DNA from: Candidatus Zixiibacteriota bacterium
GTDB taxonomy: Bacteria > Zixibacteria > MSB-5A5 > GN15 > JACZUZ01
Reading direction: 5' to 3'
Length of the DNA: 7,103 bases
Assembly: GCA_022572905.1 (NCBI GenBank)
Contig: JACZUZ010000096.1
Location: 1-7,103 of the forward strand
Shown here: positions 1 to 5,577 of the stretch, in pieces
Position numbering within the stretch: position 1 is the stretch's first letter
Layout of the letters: each line of letters begins with the position of its first letter
Made by a program: the position numbers and the translations under genes
The notes under the pieces: model-generated
Told to the model about the DNA's origin: nothing
The model's input: the letters and a program-made list of their open reading frames with translations, nothing else
Databases searched by the model: none

Positions 1-804
1 GGCCCGGACATATCCATCCTTGGCTGAATTTGTTTCCTCGGTCGCGCCAGAACCGTTTACAAATCCAGCGCCCCAACGGAAGCGACTCTTCAATATTCCC
101 GACACCTCCACTCCAAGCTGAAAGGTTTCGATTCCAAACGATTCACCTCCATGAGCATGTCCAACCTCAAAACCTTCTGATAACGCAGAGTAAGTATTGA
201 ACCCGTAGGGAGTCAGCGCTAATCCCCGGTGATTTGCAAAGGGGACAATATTTGGGATGAACTGACCTATGCGCAGATTCAACGCGTAATCGGGGAGCGA
301 GGGTGTAAATAGGTTCGATAGTTGAAGGTAAGCACGATCGATCGATCCAACTTCACCATTCTCGAACAAATGCGCTCCAGCGTAAAACCCAACATTCTCT
401 CCGAGCGTTCCAGCGGTCATTAAAATAAGCGAGGGCTGGTCGAACTTGGATTTTATTTCGTCTTGATCTGAATAACTGAACCCACTTTTTACTCGAAATG
501 CTATTGGCGGTGTGCCCGGTATGTCGTTTGGCCAAACTGAATTTGGGAAAACGCGTTTGTAAGCTTCCGATCCCAGTGACACCGGCTCATCTTTGGTCTG
601 GTCGATGTCATCCATAGGGTATTGAAAGCCATTGAGTCGGAAGGCTTCTCCGAATGAATTCAGCTTCGGAAATCCGGTATGGCACGTTACGCAACTTGTT
701 TCATACTTCCGGGCGAATACCGGAATCGCCTCACTGGTTTTCATTGCAACAAACGAGACCATAAATAACGTCCCGATTAGTAGAAAACTTAAGGTGTGTC
801 TCAT
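1..804 (-). CDS. Cytochrome c / porin-like outer-membrane protein (3' end beyond window)
   Basis: This reading frame runs leftward from an ATG at 804 and is open to the window edge (268 codons, no stop), so the C-terminus is missing. An AAGGAG Shine-Dalgarno lies just upstream, 15 nt after the stop of the small ORF at 820-957. Residues 1-26 look like a Sec signal peptide (hydrophobic LSFLLIGTLFMVSFVA, likely cut after SEA). One haem-binding CVTCH follows at residues 38-42, within ARKYETSCVTCHTGFPKLN and then FGEAFRLNGF, a context I recognise from exported monohaem proteins often annotated as cytochrome c. The later part (about 130-250) has alternating polar/aromatic strands and a LRIGQF stretch like phosphate-selective porins, suggesting an outer-membrane beta-barrel with a periplasmic haem domain. 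Expected role: electron transfer or redox sensing at the outer membrane; the substrate is unknown. The neighbouring Rrf2 regulator and the palindrome at 982-1015 probably control it. Confidence 0.8.
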   Translation of the reverse strand, partial: MRHTLSFLLIGTLFMVSFVAMKTSEAIPVFARKYETSCVTCHTGFPKLNSFGEAFRLNGFQYPMDDIDQTKDEPVSLGSEAYKRVFPNSVWPNDIPGTPPIAFRVKSGFSYSDQDEIKSKFDQPSLILMTAGTLGENVGFYAGAHLFENGEVGSIDRAYLQLSNLFTPSLPDYALNLRIGQFIPNIVPFANHRGLALTPYGFNTYSALSEGFEVGHAHGGESFGIETFQLGVEVSGILKSRFRWGAGFVNGSGATEETNSAKDGYVRA

Positions 805-819
805 AATCATCTCCTTCTG

Positions 820-957
820 CTAAGATATATTTGTGAAACTCTGCCTGATCTTGTGCAGAGCGCAAGGGGAATCACTATTACATCGTCTAAATCCAAGCGA
901 GCATAAATCCGCGCGATGAAGGCCCAGGTCGAAATGGCAATATGATGAATAGCTCAT
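820..957 (-). CDS. 45-residue cysteine-rich small ORF with an Rrf2-like cysteine motif
   Basis: A small leftward ORF starts with ATG at 957, has AGGAG seven bases upstream, and ends with TAG at 820, 15 nt before the start of the cytochrome/porin gene. The two are therefore probably co-transcribed. The protein has C19, C26 and C32 with spacing C-x6-C-x5-C, a glycine three residues after the first cysteine, proline before the third, and ALH after it. The full-length Rrf2 regulator nearby has C93, C100 and C106 in the same spacing with the same glycine, proline and a PMH. No helix-turn-helix is present. It could be a stand-alone metal/cluster-binding small protein, a leader peptide, or the remnant of a second rrf2 gene. 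The nucleotide sequence differs clearly from the neighbouring rrf2, so a recent duplication is unlikely. Translation is supported by the Shine-Dalgarno and spacing only. Confidence 0.5.
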   Translation of the reverse strand: MSYSSYCHFDLGLHRADLCSLGFRRCNSDSPCALHKIRQSFTNIS

Positions 958-981
958 GGAGAAGCTCCTTTCGCATCTCAG

Positions 982-1015
982 AATAATAGAATATACATTC
1001 CATTATTCTATTATT
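982..1015. promoter_or_regulatory. Putative Rrf2 operator (11-bp perfect palindrome)
   Basis: AATAATAGAAT at 982-992 and its exact reverse complement ATTCTATTATT at 1005-1015 are separated by 12 bases. The palindrome sits immediately downstream of the -10 region of the leftward promoter at 1016-1045, so a bound protein would cover the transcription start and repress. A related sequence (TCCATTA, gap, CTATTATYA) occurs at 999-1016 and at 1730-1750 in front of rrf2. This suggests that the Rrf2 protein controls both this operon and itself. Assignment to Rrf2 is inference; an AT-rich RNA hairpin is the alternative. Confidence 0.5.
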
Positions 1016-1045
1016 AATATATATCGTCACCGCTGAGCCTGTCAA
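1016..1045 (-). promoter_or_regulatory. Sigma-70-type promoter for the small ORF-cytochrome operon
   Basis: On the minus strand a perfect TTGACA (-35, 1040-1045) is followed after 16 bp by TATATA (1018-1023) or after 18 bp by TATATT (1016-1021). Transcription would start around 1008-1011, inside the palindrome at 982-1015, giving a leader of about 50 nt before the 45-residue ORF. Confidence 0.6.
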
Positions 1046-1258
1046 TAACTTGTCAGACGTTTTTCGAGAATTTTTTCACAAGCTTGGCCGGAGTGTCAAA
1101 TTCAATAAGAAGTCCGGGAGGGAATGCATATTATTGTAGTACAACAGGTTACGCGATTTTAGCTCAAATTGACAATGAAAGCTCAGCGAACCTACGACTC
1201 CCATGTTCTTGCGATCTTACAGAAAGTCCACCGAGTTCGCCATTGATATTGATTGGCG
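1046..1258. other. Spacer between rrf2 and the operon promoter, no gene seen
   Basis: With the promoter and operator, this is the non-coding gap between the rrf2 stop and the small ORF. I see no convincing gene, RNA or T-tailed terminator in it. The frame open at 1084-1311 on the plus strand lacks a Shine-Dalgarno, has unusual composition and runs into the antisense of rrf2. Confidence 0.5.
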
Positions 1259-1690
1259 TTAATTGGTTGCGCGTTTTTTTCTTCGAGAAACGAATGCGAG
1301 TTCTGCGATAGTTACATTCTCAATCTTCTGTGAGAATTTATTTCGATACCGTTTCCAATCGTTGTGCATTGGGCACGGATTCTTGTCATCACAATTCGCA
1401 AGTCCCAGAACACAGTCGCGAGTTTCATTGACCATGCCCTCAGTAGCTCGGAACACTTCTTTTAGCTTTATTTTCTCTGCTCGCCGAGAGAGTGTGAACC
1501 CACCGCCAGGACCCATCGTGGAATTCACCAATCCATGTCTTCGAAGGTCGCGGAGTATTTTCCGGGCGAAATGCGGCGGAATATGCGCCTGTCTGGCAAT
1601 GTCTTGTGATAAAACCGGACAATTCTCTTTTCTATTAGCAAGACAAATCAACGCTCGCATGGAGTATTCGCATGTGGGTGATAGTATCAT
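1259..1690 (-). CDS. Rrf2-family transcriptional regulator with Fe-S ligand cysteines
   Basis: The 143-residue length is typical of the family. The N-terminal winged helix-turn-helix is clear: start LSPTCEYSMRALICLA, recognition helix around residues 37-52 (IPPHFARKILRDLRRHGLV) and a glycine-rich wing STMGPGGGFTLSR at 57-69. A C-terminal cluster-binding segment carries C93, C100 and C106 (C-x6-C-x5-C) followed by H109. Related proteins (IscR, NsrR, RsrR) bind a 2Fe-2S or 4Fe-4S cluster and respond to nitric oxide, redox state or Fe-S supply. Which signal applies here cannot be read from the sequence. The gene is transcribed leftward towards the cytochrome operon, and operator-like motifs precede both, so its likely job is repression of that operon and of itself. 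The basic C-terminal tail (SRRKKRATN) is slightly unusual. Confidence 0.9.
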   Translation of the reverse strand: MILSPTCEYSMRALICLANRKENCPVLSQDIARQAHIPPHFARKILRDLRRHGLVNSTMGPGGGFTLSRRAEKIKLKEVFRATEGMVNETRDCVLGLANCDDKNPCPMHNDWKRYRNKFSQKIENVTIAELAFVSRRKKRATN

Positions 1691-1729
1691 TTCAGTTCTG
1701 CAGCCTCATCTTAATAAGCGACTGCTAAA

Positions 1730-1762
1730 TCCATTACTATACTATTATCAAGTGAAAGTCAA
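1730..1762 (-). promoter_or_regulatory. Possible rrf2 promoter with overlapping operator-like motif
   Basis: On the minus strand TTGACT (1757-1762) precedes TATAGT (1736-1741) with a short 15-bp spacer; TAGTAA at 17 bp is the weaker alternative. The -10 region overlaps the plus-strand motif at 1730-1750 (TCCATTA, five bases, CTATTATCA), which resembles 999-1016 within the operator of the cytochrome operon. This fits autoregulation, but the spacing is not ideal. Confidence 0.35.
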
Positions 1763-1856
1763 TTGAGTTCTTAACTCGTAATCTGGACCAAGATTTATGC
1801 GTCAGGTCAATTGTCAACGCAACAGAATATGTTCTCTATATGGCTCAAACTTGGCC

Positions 1857-1884
1857 AAAAAAAAGCCCGTCTATGTGGCGGGCT
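1857..1884 (-). terminator. Intrinsic terminator of the tracrRNA
   Basis: The perfect 6-bp stem 1879-1884 / 1864-1869 with a 9-nt loop is followed in the leftward direction by an uninterrupted T run (plus-strand A at 1857-1864, the first of which pairs in the stem). This is also the 3' hairpin of the guide RNA. Confidence 0.9.
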
Positions 1885-1935
1885 GGTAGCTCCTTAGAGC
1901 CTTAAACCTTCGTGACGATTGTCACTTACTGGGTA

Positions 1936-1964
1936 TTGACGGACAATCGCCGCTTTCGTACACT
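1936..1964 (+). promoter_or_regulatory. cas9: Putative cas9 promoter inside the anti-repeat
   Basis: On the plus strand TTGACG (1936-1941) and TACACT (1959-1964) are spaced by 17 bp, predicting a start near 1971 and a leader of about 49 nt before the cas9 ATG. Both boxes lie within the DNA that encodes the tracrRNA anti-repeat. The -35 matches five of six consensus bases and the -10 four of six. I see no better rightward promoter between 1770 and 2019, but the site is predicted only. Confidence 0.4.
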
Positions 1965-1970
1965 GCCACA

Positions 1971-2000
1971 AGTATAAGGAGATACTTAAGGGTTTGTCAA
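1971..2000 (-). promoter_or_regulatory. tracrRNA promoter
   Basis: On the minus strand a perfect TTGACA (1995-2000) and TATACT (1971-1976), 18 bp apart, would start transcription near 1964, exactly at the first base of the anti-repeat. The strong boxes and the agreement of start point with the anti-repeat boundary make this convincing. It lies in the presumed cas9 leader and overlaps the region a polymerase would occupy on the cas9 promoter. Confidence 0.75.
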
Positions 2001-2019
2001 TACCAATTCTCTATCGAGC

Positions 2020-5000
2020 ATGAGTAATTCAAAGACAATTCTGGGCCTGGATCTGGGGACGAATTCGCTTGGCTGGGCCATTGTTCAACCGGGCAACAAG
2101 CGAAAGAGGTTGATAGACATTGGCGTTCGAGTATTCGAGGCTGGTTTGGACAAACTTGAACAAAAGGGAAAAGGCGAATCGCGCAACCTTGAGCGAAGGT
2201 CAGCCCGGTTGGCCCGCAGACAGACTGACCGCCGTTCCCGTCGCAAAAGCAAACTGTTGGGCCAACTCCAGAAAATTGGATTATTGCCTGGAGGAAAAAT
2301 TGAATGCTCACAAGACCGCCATGAATACATTAACACACTCGATTCAACTTTGGGATCACCGTATGAATTGCGCAGTCGGGCGCTCAGTGAGAAGCTAAAA
2401 CCAGAAGAGATCGGCCGGGCTCTGTATCACCTTGGTCAGAGACGAGGGTTTCTCTCCAATCGAAAATCTCCGCCAAAAGACAAGAAAGAAGACGGTATTG
2501 TTCAGGGCGCTATCAAAGAGCTTGCAGAAGAAATATCCAGAAGTGGCTCACGATCTTTGGGACAACACTTTAGTGTCCTGGTACAAAAGGGCGATCGAGT
2601 GCGCGGACGTTATACCGGGCGAGAGTTTTACCAGAAAGAGTTCGAACTGATCTGGGAAAAACAACAGTCCTATCATCCCGATCTGATGACAGAAGATTGC
2701 AAAAGAAGAATCCATCGAACTATCTTTCATCAGCGGCCTTTGAAATCCCAAAAAAACCTTGTTGGCAGATGTCAACTTGAGCGAGACCAAAGGCGCGCGC
2801 CCTGGGCTCTACTTGAATCGCAACGATTTAGATACTTGCAGAAGCTGGTCGATCTGAAAGTGATTGACAAAGTGACCGGAGAAGAGCGGGCGCTTACAGA
2901 CGGAGAATTTGCCATAGCGACTGAATTGTGCGAGAAAACAGTCATATTGAAGCTCTCTGGTCTCCGCAAAGCGCTTAGCCTTTCTGCGCGTTCAACAACG
3001 TTCAATCTTGAAGCGGGCGGTGAGAAAAGCATTCCGGGTAATTCCACTGCGGCACGACTCCGAAAAGCTCTCGGTGATCAAATTTGGTGCGAACTTGGTC
3101 CGCAATCGCAGAACGCGTTAATTGTGGAGCTTAGAAATATCGACGATGATAATGCGCTAAGAAGTAGATTGAAGAAACTTTGGGGATTCGACGACGAAAC
3201 TCTAAATCGACTTGCGCAAGTCCAATTGGAATCCTCGTACTGCAGATTCTCATTGAAAGCTATCAGAAAGCTTCTGCCTGAACTTGAGCTACGAACATCT
3301 TTGAATACAATAATACGTGAAATTTACCCGGAGCGATGGGAACGGAACGAATCACCTTGCTCGACCTTGCCCGCAATCAGCACAAATGTTTACAGAATCC
3401 CGGTGTCAGACTCAAGAAGGTGGCGCGCGAAAGTGTTTGTTGGCGCGGATGAAGTACTCGGGGAGCTAAGGAATCCCATCGTTGAACGTTCCCTGGCCGA
3501 ATTGCGGAGCGTCGTCAACGCCATAATAGGGCGTTACGGAAAACCCGATGAAATCCACATCGAACTCGGCCGTGATCTTCGGCAGGCTTCAAAGCAAAGA
3601 GAGGACACATGGAAGAAAAACAGAGCCAATGAAAAGGCTCGGAAGGACGCCGCGGAAAGAATACTCAAGGAAACTCAGAATGAGAATCCGAGTCGTGACG
3701 ACATATTAAAGGTGTTGTTGGCGGATGAGTGCGAATGGACCTGTCCTTACACCGGGAAGAAAATCAAGATGTCGGATCTTTTCGGAACTCAACCCCGCTT
3801 TGACATCGAACACATCATCCCATTCAAGCGCTGTCTTGACGACTCATATATGAACAAAACACTGTGCCTGGCAGAAGAAAATCGTAACGTCAAACGCGAT
3901 CGTACGCCTTACGAGGCTTATCAGAGTTCCCAAAAGTGGGACGATATGCTTCAAAGAGTGAAAGCGTTCAAGGGCTCTGCCGGTCGCGCCAAACTCCGGC
4001 GCTTCGAGATGCATGGCGAAGAGCTGGATGAATTGCTGAGTGGTTTCACGAGCCAGCAGCTAAATGATACGCGCTGGGCGTCTATTTGGGGGAAAAGGTA
4101 TCTGGGTCTTCTTTATGGAGGTGTTGACTCAGCCGGTATCGATGGACAAGGCAAACGCCGAGTTCAAGCTTCGTCAGGGCGGATAACCGGTCACCTGCGC
4201 TGGCTGTGGGGATTGAACAGCGTTCTCGGGGACGGCGATTTCAAGAGCCGCGACGATCACCGCCACCATGCCGTTGACGCTGTAGTTATAGCTCTCACCA
4301 ACGCTTCCACGGTAAAGCGCCTCAGCGACGCCGCCAAGCGCGCCGACTCAAGTGGCCAGAAGCGCCTCTACTCGGATATCGAACCACCGTGGGAGGGGTT
4401 TCGAGATGAAATCAAATCGAGAATTGAATCTATTGTGACTTCACACCGGGTGCAAAAGCGCGTCAGAGGCGCTCTGCACAAAGACACTTTCTATGGATTG
4501 CCCAGGAAGAGGGACACGGGCAAAACTTATGTTCATATGCGTGTTTCTCTCTCCAGTCTGACAGCCAAAGACATTGACAAAATTGTCGATCAGACGGTAC
4601 GTGAAAAAGTACGGAACCATCTGGAAAAACACAACGGCGATCTCAAAAGAGCGTTCGGACACGAAGAAAATCTTCCTGACGCAATTTCCGGTGGCAAGAA
4701 AATCCGGCGAGTGCGGATTGAAAGAACTCTGGAAACCTATTTTACTGTGGGTGAAGCAGACCGCGAAAGACGAGTAAGAACAGATAGTAACCATCATATT
4801 GAAATTGTAGCGATTCTCAATGAGAAGGGTGAACCCATGAAATGGGAAGGCCATGTCGTGTCATTATTTGAAGCCTATCGGCGCCGTTTGAGAGAAGAGC
4901 CAATTGTAAAGCGTGACTGGGGAGAAAATAAGCGTTTTGTTTTCTCCCTGGCGAACAGTGAGACAATCGAACTCGATTGTTCTGAAGGTGGGCGAGCACG

Positions 5001-5190
5001 TGGACTGTTTATATTACATACTATCGGGACATCAACTATCATACGCTTTACTGGTGTAAACGATGCAAGAACGCTTACGGTGATTGGTAGAAAGGGGTTG
5101 ACAACCTTTCCTGAACCTCTTCGAATTAAACTGCGTTGCCAGAAAGTTTTCGTGACTCCACTCGGTGAAGTGCGCCGCGCCAACGATTAA
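2020..5190 (+). CDS. cas9: Cas9, RNA-guided DNA endonuclease (type II-C size class)
   Basis: The protein has 1056 residues, the size of compact type II-C Cas9. Domains in order: RuvC-I (LGLDLGTNSLGWA, catalytic D11); arginine-rich bridge helix about 55-90 (RNLERRSARLARR); helical recognition lobe about 90-460, with RRGFLSNRKS near 141-150; RuvC-II (EIHIELGRDL, E515); HNH about 565-635 (CPYTGKKI at 575-582, then IEHIIPF with H598, and N621 in EENRNVK); RuvC-III (DDHRHHAVDAVVIA, H750 and D753); and a C-terminal wedge/PAM-interacting part about 830-1056 with HIEIVAILNEKGEP, VSLFEAYRRR and ending KVFVTPLGEVRRAND. All nuclease residues are present, with Glu (E597) where Asp precedes the HNH histidine in SpCas9 and NmeCas9. 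The start is fixed because RuvC-I begins at residue 6, although the Shine-Dalgarno is weak (GAG two bases before ATG). It should cut DNA matched by crRNAs from the array at 5206-5498 using the tracrRNA at 1857-1964. No cas1, cas2, cas4 or csn2 is adjacent. Confidence 0.97.
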   Translation: MSNSKTILGLDLGTNSLGWAIVQPGNKRKRLIDIGVRVFEAGLDKLEQKGKGESRNLERRSARLARRQTDRRSRRKSKLLGQLQKIGLLPGGKIECSQDRHEYINTLDSTLGSPYELRSRALSEKLKPEEIGRALYHLGQRRGFLSNRKSPPKDKKEDGIVQGAIKELAEEISRSGSRSLGQHFSVLVQKGDRVRGRYTGREFYQKEFELIWEKQQSYHPDLMTEDCKRRIHRTIFHQRPLKSQKNLVGRCQLERDQRRAPWALLESQRFRYLQKLVDLKVIDKVTGEERALTDGEFAIATELCEKTVILKLSGLRKALSLSARSTTFNLEAGGEKSIPGNSTAARLRKALGDQIWCELGPQSQNALIVELRNIDDDNALRSRLKKLWGFDDETLNRLAQVQLESSYCRFSLKAIRKLLPELELRTSLNTIIREIYPERWERNESPCSTLPAISTNVYRIPVSDSRRWRAKVFVGADEVLGELRNPIVERSLAELRSVVNAIIGRYGKPDEIHIELGRDLRQASKQREDTWKKNRANEKARKDAAERILKETQNENPSRDDILKVLLADECEWTCPYTGKKIKMSDLFGTQPRFDIEHIIPFKRCLDDSYMNKTLCLAEENRNVKRDRTPYEAYQSSQKWDDMLQRVKAFKGSAGRAKLRRFEMHGEELDELLSGFTSQQLNDTRWASIWGKRYLGLLYGGVDSAGIDGQGKRRVQASSGRITGHLRWLWGLNSVLGDGDFKSRDDHRHHAVDAVVIALTNASTVKRLSDAAKRADSSGQKRLYSDIEPPWEGFRDEIKSRIESIVTSHRVQKRVRGALHKDTFYGLPRKRDTGKTYVHMRVSLSSLTAKDIDKIVDQTVREKVRNHLEKHNGDLKRAFGHEENLPDAISGGKKIRRVRIERTLETYFTVGEADRERRVRTDSNHHIEIVAILNEKGEPMKWEGHVVSLFEAYRRRLREEPIVKRDWGENKRFVFSLANSETIELDCSEGGRARGLFILHTIGTSTIIRFTGVNDARTLTVIGRKGLTTFPEPLRIKLRCQKVFVTPLGEVRRAND

Positions 5191-5205
5191 TTACTGCAAA
5201 AACAA

Positions 5206-5498
5206 AGTGTACGAAAGCGTCGATTGAACGCAAGTCCCAGCCCGCAGTCGGGGCTGAGGGTGAATAAACAGAATGTACGAAAGCAGCGATTGAACTCAAG
5301 TCCCAGAACCGCAGGAGGCGAGATGATGAGTAATGTACGAAAGCGACGATTGAACGCAAGTCCCAGTCCTATTAACTTCCTTCATTCTTTCAAGCTCAAT
5401 GTACGAAAGCGACGATCGAACGCAATTCCCAGCCGAGACTAATGCTTTGGAACTGGTGGAAGCAATGTACGAAAGCGACGACCGAACGCAAGTCCCAG
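5206..5498 (-). CRISPR. CRISPR array, five repeats and four spacers, read from the minus strand
   Basis: Five 35-nt repeats lie at 5206-5240, 5272-5306, 5332-5366, 5398-5432 and 5464-5498, with periods of 66, 60, 66 and 66. Three spacers are 31 nt and the second is 25 nt. Counting the base after each CCCAG (C in three of five) gives the usual type II pattern of 36 + 30. Only the third copy equals the consensus; the others differ at two or three positions. The tracrRNA anti-repeat shows that crRNA is read leftward, so each repeat unit begins CTGGGACTTGCG and ends CTTTCGTACATT. The array begins 15 nt after the cas9 stop and converges on it. By position, the repeat at 5464-5498 is leader-proximal and the one next to cas9 is terminal. 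Low repeat fidelity and short length suggest an old array that no longer acquires spacers. Confidence 0.95.
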
Positions 5499-5577
5499 CG
5501 AGCGCCCAACTCCAATTTATTGTGTCACATGTAAGATCGGTCCTACCATTTCTAATATCTAAAGTAGATTGCATCAA
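5499..5577 (-). promoter_or_regulatory. Possible leader and array promoter
   Basis: This is the side on which a leader should lie if the array is read leftward. The best minus-strand promoter I find is TTGATG (5572-5577), 17 bp, TAGAAA (5549-5554), starting near 5542, about 44 nt before the first repeat. Both boxes are weak. Promoters inside the repeats may be more important. Confidence 0.3.

Larger units (their letters stand above)
1857..1964 (-). ncRNA. tracrRNA of the type II-C CRISPR-Cas9 system
   Basis: Read leftward from about 1964, the RNA begins with an anti-repeat (1964-1929) that matches the CRISPR repeats at 29 of 36 aligned positions. Its duplex with the consensus crRNA repeat has a 5-bp lower stem (CUGGG with CCCAG), an imperfect middle, then about 21 continuous pairs including two G-U, suitable for RNase III processing. 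After it come a nexus-like hairpin (1912-1925, GTGAC/GTCAC, 4-nt loop), a second hairpin (1889-1900, GCTC/GAGC, 4-nt loop), and a 6-bp GC-rich terminator stem (AGCCCG 1864-1869 with CGGGCT 1879-1884) ending in a run of T on the minus strand. The predicted length is about 105 nt. It should pair with crRNA, enable its processing and load Cas9. It lies upstream of and divergent to cas9. Confidence 0.92.

Noticed and set aside
632..823. 63-codon plus-strand open frame at the left
   Set aside because: It is antisense to the signal peptide and CxxCH region of the cytochrome/porin gene.
1263..1766. 167-codon plus-strand open frame
   Set aside because: It is antisense to the clear Rrf2 gene and shows no recognisable protein features.
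4441..4854. 137-codon minus-strand open frame within cas9
   Set aside because: It is antisense to the Cas9 C-terminal region; its composition (many F, S, C) is typical of a shadow frame.
5206..5498. Array transcribed rightward, continuing from cas9
   Set aside because: The anti-repeat, nexus and terminator order of the tracrRNA works only if crRNA is read from the minus strand; in the other orientation the lower stem would not adjoin the spacer.
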